A DNA stretch of 64,000 nucleotides from Alistipes ihumii AP11 (GTDB lineage: Bacteria; Bacteroidota; Bacteroidia; Bacteroidales; Rikenellaceae). The position numbers and the translations under genes are program-made. Within the stretch, counting starts at the first letter, position 1; each line of letters starts with the position of its first letter. Below the pieces are notes generated by a model. It did not search any database, was not told the DNA's origin, and was given only the letters and a program-made list of their open reading frames with translations. Of the stretch, positions 47,218 to 56,211 are shown piece by piece. The stretch spans positions 372,001 to 436,000 of the forward strand of contig NZ_CP102294.1 of assembly GCF_025144665.1 (NCBI RefSeq), written 5' to 3'.

Positions 47218-47247
47218 CCCTCGAAAACTGACCGGAAGCTGACACGC

Positions 47248-49725
47248 ATGGAAAAACCGATCCTATATAAACGCTTGTCCGAACTGAAGACTTCCGAACA
47301 AGGAGTCATTACGAAGGTATTCGGACACGGGTCGTTCCGAAACCGCATCACCGAAATGGGATTCGTAAGGGGCAAGGCCGTCAAGGTCATCAAGAACGCC
47401 CCGCTGCTCGACCCGATCGAATACGAGATCATGGGCTACCGCATCGCGCTCCGCAAGAGCGAGGCGGAGCTTATCGAAGTCACGGTGGCAGAGAACGCCT
47501 TCGGGCCTTCGAGCCGACACGGCGACGCCACATTCCGAGACGAGTCGGTCAACCGTTTTCTGCATGAAGCAGGGAAAACGATCAACGTCGCGCTCGTAGG
47601 CAACCCCAACTGCGGCAAGACCTCGCTGTTCAACACGGCCTCGGGCTCGCACGAACGGGTAGGGAATTACAGCGGCGTCACGGTCGACGCCAAGGAGGCC
47701 CATTTCCGACAGGACGGTTACACGATCCGCCTGTTCGATCTGCCGGGGACCTACTCGATTACCGAGTACACGCCCGAGGAACTGTACGTGCGCGCCCATC
47801 TGCTGAACGAAATGCCCGACGTGGTAGTCAACGTCGTCGACGCATCGAACCTCGAGCGCAACCTGCTGCTGACCACTCAGCTGATCGACATGAACCTGAA
47901 AGTGGTCATCGCGCTGAACATGTACGACGAGCTGGAACGCTCGGGAGATACGCTGAATTACCGCGATCTGGGCCGCATGATCGGCATACCCATTATCCCG
48001 ACCGTCGCCAACCGGAAAGAAGGGATCGACGCCCTGTTCAAGACGGTCATCGACGTATTCGAGGACAACGAACCCGTCGTGCGCCATATCCATATCAACT
48101 ACGGCGCCGACATAGAGCAAAGCATCCGGACCCTGCAGGCCAAAATATGGGAAAACAAGGATCTGGTGGCACGCTACTCGTCTCGCTATCTGGCGATCAG
48201 GCTGCTGGGCGACGACAAGAACATTCGCGAGATCGTCGCCTCCCGGGCCGCCAACTCCGACGAGATAGACGCCACGGCCGCCCGGCTCCGCGAAAAGCTC
48301 GAGCACCGCTACGGAGAACCCGCCGAAACGATCATCACGGATGCCAAGTACGGATTTATCGCCGGCGCCCTCGAAGAAACCTATCGCTCCCGAAATGCAG
48401 GGAAGAAGCATGTCCCGGCCGACCGAATCGACCGCGTGATGACGCACCGGATCTGGGGACTGCCCATTTTTCTGCTGCTGATGTGGATCACTTTCCAGAC
48501 CACGTTCTCGCTGGGAGGCATACCGGCCGAATGGATGGAAGCGGGCGTGCAATGGCTCGGCGACCGGGTGACCGACCTTATGCCCGAGGGTTCCCTGCGC
48601 GAATTGCTCGTAGGAGGGATCATCAGCGGAGTGGGGGGCGTCATCGTCTTTCTGCCGAACATACTGATCCTCTTTTTCTTCATTTCGCTGATGGAGGATA
48701 CGGGCTACATGGCGCGCGCCGCCTTCATCATGGATAAGCTGATGCACAAGATCGGCTTGCACGGCAAGTCGTTCATCCCGCTGCTGATGGGATTCGGCTG
48801 CAACGTTCCGGCCATTATGGCCACGCGGACGCTCGAAAGCAGGAAGGACCGCGTGATGACCATGCTGATCATTCCTTTCATGTCGTGCAGCGCGCGTCTG
48901 CCCGTGTACGTACTGCTGATTTCGGCCTTTTTTCCGCATAATCAGGGACTCGTGCTGTTCTCGATCTATCTGATCGGCATCCTGATCGCCGTACTCTCGT
49001 CCGTTCTGTTCAAGAAACTGCTGTTCGCCAAGCAAGAAGCTCCGTTCGTCATGGAGCTTCCGCCGTACCGCATCCCGACCGTACACAACGTCGTAAGGCA
49101 TATGTGGGACAAAGGCGCGCAGTACCTGAAAAAGATGGGAACCGTGATCCTGCTCGCCTCGATCATCATCTGGGCGCTGGGACACTACCCGCGAAATGTC
49201 GAATACTCGACCGACTACGCGGCCGAGAAAGCTCTGGTCGCCGCCTCGGACCAAAGCGCCGAGGAGAAACAGGCGCAGATACAGCACCTCGACAACAGCC
49301 AATACGCCGAACATCAGGAAAAATCGTACATCGGCCGGATCGGGCACTTCATCGAGCCGGCTATCCGACCGCTCGGTTTCGACTGGCGGATCGGAGTCAG
49401 TCTGGCCAGCGGACTGGCAGCCAAGGAAGTCATTGTCAGTACGATGGCCGTACTGAACAACAGCGGCGACGACGAAACGATGCTCGCGCGGAATCTGCAA
49501 AAGCAGACCTACGCATCGGGCCCAAAAGCAGGAGAGCATGTCTACACACCACTGGTCGCTTACACGCTGATGATTTTCATCCTGCTCTACTTCCCCTGCA
49601 TCGCCGCCATGGCGGCGATCCGCAGAGAGGCAGGCGGACGTTGGGCGCTGTTTACCCTGTTTTACACAACGGCCTTAGCATGGTTATTGTCTCTGCTCGT
49701 CTATCAGATAGGAAGCCTTTTCTAA
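47248..49725 (+). CDS. feoB: Ferrous iron transporter FeoB with fused N-terminal FeoA domain
   Basis: GTPase-driven Fe(II) importer of the inner membrane. The start at 47248 (MEKPILYKRLSELKT) gives 825 residues. Residues about 1-80 are a FeoA SH3-like domain (ITEMGFVRGKAVKVIKNAPLLDPIEYEIMGYRIALRKSEAELI). The G domain follows with G1 GNPNCGKTS, G2 YSGVTVDAKE, G3 DLPGTYS and G4 ALNMYDE. The membrane part shows IFLLLMWITFQTTFSLGG, GYMARAAFIMDKLMHKIGLHGKSFIPLLMGFGCNVPAIMATR and MSCSARLPVYVLLISAFF, including the conserved Cys residues. A Cys-rich partner gene follows 13 nt downstream. Confidence 0.96.
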   Translation: MEKPILYKRLSELKTSEQGVITKVFGHGSFRNRITEMGFVRGKAVKVIKNAPLLDPIEYEIMGYRIALRKSEAELIEVTVAENAFGPSSRHGDATFRDESVNRFLHEAGKTINVALVGNPNCGKTSLFNTASGSHERVGNYSGVTVDAKEAHFRQDGYTIRLFDLPGTYSITEYTPEELYVRAHLLNEMPDVVVNVVDASNLERNLLLTTQLIDMNLKVVIALNMYDELERSGDTLNYRDLGRMIGIPIIPTVANRKEGIDALFKTVIDVFEDNEPVVRHIHINYGADIEQSIRTLQAKIWENKDLVARYSSRYLAIRLLGDDKNIREIVASRAANSDEIDATAARLREKLEHRYGEPAETIITDAKYGFIAGALEETYRSRNAGKKHVPADRIDRVMTHRIWGLPIFLLLMWITFQTTFSLGGIPAEWMEAGVQWLGDRVTDLMPEGSLRELLVGGIISGVGGVIVFLPNILILFFFISLMEDTGYMARAAFIMDKLMHKIGLHGKSFIPLLMGFGCNVPAIMATRTLESRKDRVMTMLIIPFMSCSARLPVYVLLISAFFPHNQGLVLFSIYLIGILIAVLSSVLFKKLLFAKQEAPFVMELPPYRIPTVHNVVRHMWDKGAQYLKKMGTVILLASIIIWALGHYPRNVEYSTDYAAEKALVAASDQSAEEKQAQIQHLDNSQYAEHQEKSYIGRIGHFIEPAIRPLGFDWRIGVSLASGLAAKEVIVSTMAVLNNSGDDETMLARNLQKQTYASGPKAGEHVYTPLVAYTLMIFILLYFPCIAAMAAIRREAGGRWALFTLFYTTALAWLLSLLVYQIGSLF

Positions 49726-49738
49726 CGGGAGCGACGAC

Positions 49739-49939
49739 ATGCAGGAAATCATAACAAAAATCATTATCGGAGCAGCGGCGGCATGGGCGATCTACCGAAT
49801 ATTCAGACGGTTCGGTCGTCGCAGAAAATCGCAGTGCGGCTGCGGGGCATGCGGCTGCGGAGGATGCGACGGATGCGCGCGGCGTTCGGCCTGCGAAAAA
49901 GAAAAGCAATCGGATGAGATCGCTGATAATCAACGGTAG
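49739..49939 (+). CDS. FeoB-associated Cys-rich membrane protein
   Basis: A 66-residue protein: one N-terminal transmembrane helix (about 5-21), a basic stretch RRFGRRRK, then a dense Cys/Gly cluster CGCGACGCGGCDGC and a Cys further on, ending in a charged tail. This matches the small Cys-rich proteins that follow feoB in many Gram-negatives and anaerobes. It may bind iron or sense redox at the transporter; the role is not established. Its 3' end overlaps the flavodoxin-like gene by 26 nt. Confidence 0.85.
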   Translation: MQEIITKIIIGAAAAWAIYRIFRRFGRRRKSQCGCGACGCGGCDGCARRSACEKEKQSDEIADNQR

Positions 49940-50501
49940 CCCTCGCCGAAACGGGACGATCGGCACGATGATGCGAGTCGCTTCGGAAACTCTCGGGCCG
50001 GACGCCGAGCTGGTCCATATCGACGACTGCCGGATCGCTCCCTGCACGGCTTGCATGCGATGCCGCGAAACGGGCGAGTGCTCGCTGCCGCACGACGACG
50101 GACACGATCTGGCCGACAAGATCCGTAATGCGGACTTGCTCGTCATCGGATCGCCGACCCATTGGGGAGGCATGAGCGCGCCGCTGAAAAACCTGTTCGA
50201 CCGGAACGTTCCCGTCTTCATGGGCGAAAGCGCCCGGGGCATTCCCGTAGCCCGTCAGAAAGGGAAGCGAGCCCTGATCGTCGCCGCTTGCACCACGCCA
50301 TACCCGTTCAACATCTGGATGAAGCAAAGCAGAGGCACTGTCCGCGCCCTACGCGAAATACTCCGTACGGGCGGCTACCGGATCGAGAGCATCGAAATCG
50401 GAGGAACGAAAAGATTCGGAACTCTGCCACTCCGATACCCCGAACGCCTGAAAAGTAAATTGCGGAAAATACTCCGAAAAACGGCGGGCAAAGCCCGTTA
50501 A
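49914..50501 (+). CDS. Flavodoxin-fold NAD(P)H-dependent reductase
   Basis: A 195-residue FMN reductase-type protein. The N terminus MRSLIINGSPRRNGTIGTMM is the flavin phosphate loop of the family, followed by CRIAPCTACMRCRETGECS with a Cys-rich insertion like that of iron-sulfur flavoproteins (without a full cluster set), and VIGSPTHWGGMSAPLKNLFDR. It overlaps the preceding Cys-rich gene by 26 nt, so it is coupled to the iron locus. It could supply electrons for Fe(III) reduction or flavin chemistry; that is inference. Confidence 0.85.
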   Translation: MRSLIINGSPRRNGTIGTMMRVASETLGPDAELVHIDDCRIAPCTACMRCRETGECSLPHDDGHDLADKIRNADLLVIGSPTHWGGMSAPLKNLFDRNVPVFMGESARGIPVARQKGKRALIVAACTTPYPFNIWMKQSRGTVRALREILRTGGYRIESIEIGGTKRFGTLPLRYPERLKSKLRKILRKTAGKAR

Positions 50502-50703
50502 CGGTCAGCCCGGGATAACCGGACATGCGCGACTCCTGCCGGCAAAGCGTCTCCCGCCCTCCGAACTATAAGGCACTTTATCATACGAATAACCGTAAAC
50601 GCCGTCTTGCCGCGCTATCCGAATGTCCTCAGGCGAATCGCCGACCGTTTCGCCCGACAGGCATACGACGGACATGTGAGGGCTCCCTGCACACAGGAGG
50701 CCG

Positions 50704-50964
50704 TCATTTTCCCGCGAGCATCTCGATCGCACGGGCCAGCTGATCGGGACAGGAAGTGCCCTTGCCCCTGCAATCGATGCCCTTCAGTCTCCGGACCGCC
50801 TCGCCGGCGTCCATTCCCCGAACCAGAGAGGCGACGCCCTGCGTATTTCCGTGACAACCGCCCGTAAAGACGACTTCGGCGATCCGGCCGTCCTTCACCG
50901 TCACGCGGATCGATTTCGTACATACGCCTCCGACAGGGACGTATTCGATCGTTTTCATTGCCAT
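50704..50964 (-). CDS. TSCPD domain protein
   Basis: A small protein of 86 residues if it starts at 50964 (MAMKTIEYVPVGGVCTK); ATG at 50958 is two codons in. It matches the TIGR03905-like TSCPD family related to the C-terminal segment of some ribonucleotide reductases: GGVCTKSIRVTVKDGRIAEVVFTGGCHGNTQGVASLV and the name motif in GTSCPDQLARAIEML. The conserved Cys residues suggest a metal or redox site. Function is unknown. A good promoter lies just upstream on the minus strand. Confidence 0.85.
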   Translation of the reverse strand: MAMKTIEYVPVGGVCTKSIRVTVKDGRIAEVVFTGGCHGNTQGVASLVRGMDAGEAVRRLKGIDCRGKGTSCPDQLARAIEMLAGK

Positions 50965-50985
50965 ATCCTTGCCATTTGACGACGG

Positions 50986-51016
50986 CAAAGATACGGAAGC
51001 CGCCCGGCCTTTCAAA
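50986..51016 (-). promoter_or_regulatory. Promoter of the TSCPD gene
   Basis: Minus-strand TTTG (51013-51016), 19 nt, then a perfect TATCTTTG (50986-50993), 21 nt before the start at 50964. This also argues against the longer reading that would start at 51015. Confidence 0.68.
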
Positions 51017-51192
51017 ACCGCAGCCAGCGAACCGGCACTTTCCCGAACGTCTCGACCGGTACGGGAACAAACGGATCGTCCTTCCGGCTGCGCTCCGGTT
51101 CCGCGCGTCGGGGCAAAGCGCCTTCCGCATGCGAGCGCCGGTCGGAAGAAAACCCGTCTCGGTCGGCAAAATCGGCCGATTCGTCTATTTCA

Positions 51193-51224
51193 ATTGTCCG
51201 GAAAGCACGGCCGCCTTAAGTTTG
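51193..51224 (+). promoter_or_regulatory. Promoter of the efflux operon
   Basis: ATTG (51193-51196), 20 nt, then a perfect TAAGTTTG (51217-51224), 24 nt before the TolC-family ATG. Confidence 0.6.
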
Positions 51225-51248
51225 CCTGCAAGAAAAATTGCAGACCCT

Positions 51249-52574
51249 ATGAAACGAACAATCGGAACGGCTCTGATCTGCCTGCTCGGCCTGATGTCGG
51301 CCTTGTCCGCCGCAGGGCAGACCTCCGGACAGGGCTGGACGCTCAGACAGTGCATCGACTACGCCCGCGAGAACAACATTCAGGTACAGTCTTCGCAGAT
51401 TTCGCTGCAAAGCGCCCGGGTCGACCTGCAACAGGCCAAGGCAGACCGGACGCCCACGCTCGGATTCACGACCTCGCAGAACGTCATTCATCAGAAAAAG
51501 GAGAACGAGAACTTCAGTTCCGACGGCACCTACTCGGGCAACTACGCGCTCAATGCCGGCCTGACGCTTTACAACGGAGGCAAGCTGAAACACTCGCTGC
51601 GCCAGCAGCAGATCGTCAACCGCAGCAGGGAATACGAGGTGGAAGTCGCCCGCAACGACATCGAAATCGCCGTCACGCAGGCCTATCTCGAAATTCTGTA
51701 TGCGAACGAGACGGTCAAGACGAACGCCCAGACCGTCGAGTCGTCGGCGGCCCAGATGGAACGGTCGAAAGCGCTGCTCGAAGCCGGCTCGATCGCCCGC
51801 AGCGACTACGCGCAAATGGAGGCTCAGTACAGCAGCGACTGCTACCAGCTAACCGTCAGCGAGAACGATCTGGCGCAAGCACGGCTGCAGCTCAAGCAGC
51901 TGCTCGAGCTGGGAATCGACAGTACGTTCGACGTCGTATTTCCCGAAATAGACAGCTCGACCGTACTGGCCGAGGTTCCCCGCATGGAAGAGGTGTATCG
52001 GACGGCGCTGGAAGTCATGCCGCAAATGGAAAGCGGCCGGTTGAACATCCAGTCGGCTCTGGCCGGCGAGCGGGTGGCCAAGGCCGACGGCCTGCCTACC
52101 GTTACCGCCAGCGCGGCCATCGGGACCGGAAACACCTCGGGGACCAACTACTCGTTCTACAACCAACTGAACAACAAGCTCAACGAAAGCGCCGGCATCA
52201 CCGTCAGCGTACCGATCTTCAACAACCGCCAAGCCCGCACGTCCCGCGCCAAGGCGAGGCTCGAAACCCGTCAGGCCGAACTGAATTATGCCGATGCGGA
52301 AAAGAGCCTGCTGACGACCGTCGAGTCGCTTTATCAAGATGCCGTCTCGGCTCAGAGTCGCTACCGGGCCGCGACGGACAAAGTCCGCTCGGCGGGCCTG
52401 AGCTATTCGCTCGTACTCGGGCAATTCGAAGCCGGCATGAAAAACACCGTCGAACTGCTGACCGAGAAGAACAACTATCTGGCGGCCCAGCAGGAGCAGA
52501 TACAGGCCAAGTATCAGGCCGTCCTGTCGATCCGCCTGCTCGACTTCTATCGCAACGTACCCATCGAATTGTAA
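51249..52574 (+). CDS. TolC-family outer membrane efflux protein
   Basis: Outer-membrane channel for a tripartite exporter. The start at 51249 (MKRTIGTALICLLGLMSALSAAGQ) supplies a signal peptide, giving 441 residues. The first repeat begins WTLRQCIDYARENNIQVQSSQI, with long coiled-coil helices, the barrel strands TLGFTTSQNVIH and NYALNAGLTLYNGGKLKHSL, and a second repeat after about 240 containing ITVSVPIFNNRQ and QFEAGMKNTVELLTEKNNYLAAQQEQIQAKYQAVL. It is first in an operon with a MacA-type adaptor and MacB-type ABC parts. Confidence 0.93.
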   Translation: MKRTIGTALICLLGLMSALSAAGQTSGQGWTLRQCIDYARENNIQVQSSQISLQSARVDLQQAKADRTPTLGFTTSQNVIHQKKENENFSSDGTYSGNYALNAGLTLYNGGKLKHSLRQQQIVNRSREYEVEVARNDIEIAVTQAYLEILYANETVKTNAQTVESSAAQMERSKALLEAGSIARSDYAQMEAQYSSDCYQLTVSENDLAQARLQLKQLLELGIDSTFDVVFPEIDSSTVLAEVPRMEEVYRTALEVMPQMESGRLNIQSALAGERVAKADGLPTVTASAAIGTGNTSGTNYSFYNQLNNKLNESAGITVSVPIFNNRQARTSRAKARLETRQAELNYADAEKSLLTTVESLYQDAVSAQSRYRAATDKVRSAGLSYSLVLGQFEAGMKNTVELLTEKNNYLAAQQEQIQAKYQAVLSIRLLDFYRNVPIEL

Positions 52575-52595
52575 TCAAAAAACACGCATATCGCC

Positions 52596-53765
52596 ATGAA
52601 AAAAGGAATGAAAACCGGAATCGTCCTTCTGCTCGTAGCCGTCGCGGTCGTCGCCGCCTTCCGGCTTTTGCGGAAAGACTCGAAGCCCCAAACGGCATAC
52701 AACAGCGCGACCGTGCGTCGGGGAACGCTCGTTCACAGCGTGACCGCCACCGGTACGATCGAGCCGATCATCCAGGTCGAGGTAGGTACGCAGGTATCGG
52801 GCATCATCGACCGCATTTACGTCGACTACAACTCGATCGTCAAGAAGGGCGAAGTGATCGCCGAGATAGACCGTTCGACGCTGGAGGCAGAGCTGGAGTC
52901 GAGCACGGCCACGCTGGAATCGAACAAGACCGAATACGAGTATCAGGAGAAAAACTTCGCCCGGATCAAGGGGCTGCATGACAAGGGCATGGTCAGCGAT
53001 ACGGACTTCGAAACGGCGGAGTACAACTATAACAAGGCCAAAAGCGCTTACGACAAGTCGAAGGCCGATATGTTCAAGGTACGGCAGAACCTGGGCTATG
53101 CGACGATCACCGCTCCGATCGACGGAGTCGTGATCGGCCGCGAGGTCGAGGAAGGTCAGACCGTGGCGGCGAGCTTCGAGACCCCGACGCTCTTCACGAT
53201 TGCCAACGATCTGAGCCGGATGCGCGTGATCGCCGACGTGGACGAGGCCGACATCGGCAGCGTGCAGGACGGGCAGCGGGCGACCTTCACCGTAGACGCC
53301 TATCCGGACGACGTGTTCGAAGGGACCGTGACGCAGGTCCGGCTGCAAGCCACCACCGAATCGAACGTCGTGACGTATGAAGTGGTCGTGAACGCTCCGA
53401 ATCCCGACCTGAAACTGAAGCCGGGTCTGACAGCCAACATCACGATCTACACGCTCCAAAAAGACGGCGTGCTGCTCGTTCCTTCGAAAGCCCTCCGTTT
53501 CACACCCGACGGCGCGACCGCGGCGATGTCCGACTCTTCAAGCCGCCGCTCCAAAACCCTGTGGGTCGAAACGGGCAGCGGAATCGAGCCGGTCGGCGTG
53601 ACGATAGGCGAAACGGACGGCATCTATACCGAAGTGACCGGCCCGATCAAGGAGGGGGACCGGGTCGTCACGTCGGAAAGTTTGGGAATTCCGGCAGCGG
53701 AAGGCGATATGAACGGCCAGTCGAATCCGTTCATGCCGTCGCCTCCCGGACAAAAGAAGAAGTAG
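52596..53765 (+). CDS. MacA-type periplasmic adaptor (HlyD/RND family)
   Basis: Membrane-fusion protein linking the inner-membrane ABC transporter to TolC. The 389-residue protein has an N-terminal anchor (about 6-22), a barrel-sandwich/lipoyl half TVRRGTLVHSVTATGTIEPIIQVEVGTQVSGII, a coiled-coil hairpin (about 90-165), the second lipoyl half ATITAPIDGVVIGREVEEGQTVAASFETPTLFTIA, and a beta-barrel domain. The tail NPFMPSPPGQKKK is basic. The next gene, the ABC ATPase, follows after a 227-nt gap in which I see no gene. Confidence 0.92.
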   Translation: MKKGMKTGIVLLLVAVAVVAAFRLLRKDSKPQTAYNSATVRRGTLVHSVTATGTIEPIIQVEVGTQVSGIIDRIYVDYNSIVKKGEVIAEIDRSTLEAELESSTATLESNKTEYEYQEKNFARIKGLHDKGMVSDTDFETAEYNYNKAKSAYDKSKADMFKVRQNLGYATITAPIDGVVIGREVEEGQTVAASFETPTLFTIANDLSRMRVIADVDEADIGSVQDGQRATFTVDAYPDDVFEGTVTQVRLQATTESNVVTYEVVVNAPNPDLKLKPGLTANITIYTLQKDGVLLVPSKALRFTPDGATAAMSDSSSRRSKTLWVETGSGIEPVGVTIGETDGIYTEVTGPIKEGDRVVTSESLGIPAAEGDMNGQSNPFMPSPPGQKKK

Positions 53766-53992
53766 CAAGTCGCGCCGGTCTCCCCCGAAAGGCGGCCCTC
53801 TTCCGCCCGGCAGAGAATGCCGGCAACCGTGCCCCGCTTTTCTCCGGAACGATCATTCAAACCGAGCCGGTATCGACGAGTGACTCCGGCACCCACGAAC
53901 AGAGACGCCGCGCTACGGCGCAACTACACCGGCGGTCCTGCCGCCGGACACACGAAAGTTTCAGAACCACGAAACCGAATCAACGCAAAACC

Positions 53993-54739
53993 ATGGACAA
54001 TCATATCATACGAGTCGAGAATCTGCGCCGGGACTTTCAGGTCGGCGGCGAGACGGTTCACGCGCTGCGGGGCGTAACGTTCTCGGTCGCGAAGGGCGAG
54101 TTCGTGACGATCATGGGCACGAGCGGCTCGGGAAAATCGACGTTGCTGAACATTTTGGGCTGCCTCGACACGCCGACCTCGGGCGAATACTGGCTCGACG
54201 GCGTCTCGGTCCGCGAGATGGGGCGCAACGACCGCGCGACGCTCCGCAACCGCAAAATCGGATTCGTGTTCCAGTCGTACAATCTGCTGCCCAAAACCAC
54301 GGCGCTCGAGAACGTCGAACTCCCGCTGTTCTACAATCCGGACGTATCGGCCCGCGAGCGGCGCGAACGGGCGACCGAAGCCCTGAAAGAGGTAGGACTG
54401 TCGGACCGCATCCACCACCGCTCGAACCAGATGTCCGGCGGACAGCAGCAGCGCGTGGCGATCGCGCGGGCGCTCGTTAACAATCCGGTGATGATTCTGG
54501 CCGACGAAGCGACCGGCAACCTCGATACGCGGACCTCGTTCGAGATTCTGACGCTGTTCCAGCGTCTGCACGCCGAGGGGAGCACGATCGTATTCGTCAC
54601 GCACAACCCGGAGATCGCGCAGTTCAGCAGCCGGAATATCGTGCTGCGCGACGGGCACATTACCGACGACGTCCGTAACGGGAACATCCGGTCGGCCCAA
54701 GCGGTACTCGACACGATTCCGGTGGACAACGGCATGTAA
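53993..54739 (+). CDS. ABC transporter ATP-binding protein, MacB/LolD type
   Basis: A 248-residue ATPase of the MacB/LolD/FtsE group. The start at 53993 (MDNHIIRVENLRRDFQVGGETV) fits the family. Walker A is GTSGSGKST (about 42-50), Q-loop FVFQSYNLLP, signature MSGGQQQRVAIARAL, Walker B ILADEATGNLD and the H-loop VFVTHNPE. It pairs with the permease gene 12 nt downstream. A single separate ATPase and permease, rather than a fused MacB, is normal in Bacteroidota. Confidence 0.93.
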   Translation: MDNHIIRVENLRRDFQVGGETVHALRGVTFSVAKGEFVTIMGTSGSGKSTLLNILGCLDTPTSGEYWLDGVSVREMGRNDRATLRNRKIGFVFQSYNLLPKTTALENVELPLFYNPDVSARERRERATEALKEVGLSDRIHHRSNQMSGGQQQRVAIARALVNNPVMILADEATGNLDTRTSFEILTLFQRLHAEGSTIVFVTHNPEIAQFSSRNIVLRDGHITDDVRNGNIRSAQAVLDTIPVDNGM

Positions 54740-54751
54740 ACGACCAAGGAG

Positions 54752-55972
54752 ATGAACTACAAGAATCTGATAAAAATCGCACTGAAAGCCCTTGCCAACA
54801 ACAAGTTCAGAGGGTTCCTGACGATGTTGGGCATCATCATCGGCGTCGCTTCGGTCATCGCGATGCTGGCCATCGGCCAAGGATCGAAGCGGAGCATCCG
54901 CGAGCAGATCTCGGAAATGGGCTCGAACATGATCATGGTACACCCCGGCAACGGCCGCTTCGGCGGAGTGCGGCAGAGCGCCAGCAGCATGCAGACGCTC
55001 AAGCTGGAGGACTACCGGACGATCGAGCGCGAGGCATCGTACATCAGCGCCTGCTCGCCCACGGTCAGCAGCAGCGGTCAGGCGATCTACGGCGCCAACA
55101 ACGCGCCGACCACGCTGTACGGCGTGAACGGCGACTACATGACGATCCGCAAGTACTCGGTCGGCGAAGGCGAGATGTTTACCGATCACGACGTGAAAAC
55201 GGCCGCCAAGGTCTGCGTCGTAGGCAAGACGGTCGTCGACAATCTGTTCGTTTCGGGCGAGGACCCGCTCGGCAAGACGATCCGTTTCGACAAAATCCCG
55301 CTGAAAATCGTCGGAGTGCTGTCGTCCAAAGGCTACAATTCGATGGGGCAGGACCAGGACGACCTGATCATCGCACCCTACACGACCGTACAGAAACGGG
55401 TGCTAGCGATCACCTACCTGCACGGCATCTTCCTCTCGGCCCTGACCGAGGAGGCGTCGGACAAGGCGATCGACGAAATCGCCGAAATTCTGAGGCAGAA
55501 CCACAAGATCAAGCCCGGCGACGAGGACGATTTCGAGATTCGCTCGCAGGAAGAGCTCAGTTCGATGCTCAGCTCGACCACCGACCTGATGACGGTGCTG
55601 CTGGCCTGCATAGCGGGCATCTCCCTGCTGGTGGGCGGTATCGGCATCATGAACATCATGTACGTCTCGGTAACCGAGCGCACGCGCGAAATCGGCCTGA
55701 GAATGTCGATCGGCGCGAAAGGGCGGCACATCCTGTGGCAATTCCTGATCGAGGCGGTCATCATCAGCGTGACCGGAGGAGTGATCGGCGTCGTGCTCGG
55801 AATCACGGCTTCGGCCGTCATCAAGTACTGGATCGGATGGCCCGTCTACGTCCAGCTGTATTCGGTCGTGCTGTCGTTCGCCGTATGTACCGTGACCGGC
55901 ATATTTTTCGGCTGGTACCCGGCCCGCAAGGCCTCCAATCTGGACCCGATCGAAGCGATCCGCTACGAGTAG
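54752..55972 (+). CDS. ABC transporter permease, MacB type
   Basis: A 406-residue permease with a cytosolic start, a first helix (about 21-45, FRGFLTMLGIIIGVASVIAML), a large periplasmic MacB-PCD domain (about 50-275), and three C-terminal helices of the FtsX domain (about 283-395) with the conserved ERTREIGLRMSIGAKGRHILWQFLIEAVIISVTGG and WYPARKASNLDPIEAIRYE. MacB-type exporters act by mechanotransmission to push substrates already in the periplasm out through TolC. The substrate is unknown; macrolides, peptides and lipoprotein-like molecules are known for relatives. Confidence 0.93.
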   Translation: MNYKNLIKIALKALANNKFRGFLTMLGIIIGVASVIAMLAIGQGSKRSIREQISEMGSNMIMVHPGNGRFGGVRQSASSMQTLKLEDYRTIEREASYISACSPTVSSSGQAIYGANNAPTTLYGVNGDYMTIRKYSVGEGEMFTDHDVKTAAKVCVVGKTVVDNLFVSGEDPLGKTIRFDKIPLKIVGVLSSKGYNSMGQDQDDLIIAPYTTVQKRVLAITYLHGIFLSALTEEASDKAIDEIAEILRQNHKIKPGDEDDFEIRSQEELSSMLSSTTDLMTVLLACIAGISLLVGGIGIMNIMYVSVTERTREIGLRMSIGAKGRHILWQFLIEAVIISVTGGVIGVVLGITASAVIKYWIGWPVYVQLYSVVLSFAVCTVTGIFFGWYPARKASNLDPIEAIRYE

Positions 55973-56191
55973 AGCGCCTGCAAGCCGTGCAGACCGCCTT
56001 CGCCCCGAAACAATCGAGCGCACCCTGCGAGCGTTTTTAGGTACGCGCCGAGCCTCGTCCCCCGCTTTTCGCGCCGGACGGCAACTCGCAACCTCGGACC
56101 TCGCCCGCCTCGGCGCATAAATCCCGATTCGGGACGCACGGCAAAGCCGGCATACAGTCGCACAAAAAAAACATATAATCGCGTTTTTCAT

Positions 56192-56199
56192 TATCTTTA
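56192..56199 (+). promoter_or_regulatory. Candidate -7 element for the LytS-LytTR pair
   Basis: TATCTTTA, one base from TAnnTTTG, 12 nt before the kinase ATG. No clear -33. The preceding 220 nt after the permease show no gene or strong hairpin, so read-through from the efflux operon is also possible. Confidence 0.35.
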
Positions 56200-56211
56200 C
56201 ATGGAACAATC

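Larger units (their letters stand above)
46921..47247. other. Divergent control region between the glycan cluster and feoAB
   Basis: 327 nt without a gene. It contains a perfect 16-bp palindrome (46998-47013), a hairpin in the leader of the glycan cluster (CGCCTC-TC-GAGGCG, 46957-46970), a 13-bp direct repeat TTTCCGGACGGAA at 47042-47054 and 47155-47167, an inverted repeat GGACGG-AAA-CCGTCC (47047-47061), and two identical TATCTTTG elements. The weak -7 candidate for the glycan cluster is minus-strand TATTATTG at 46987-46994. Confidence 0.6.

Noticed and set aside
50484-50498. Small hairpin at the end of the flavodoxin-like gene as a terminator
   Set aside because: Stem of only five base pairs inside the coding end and no T-run follows.
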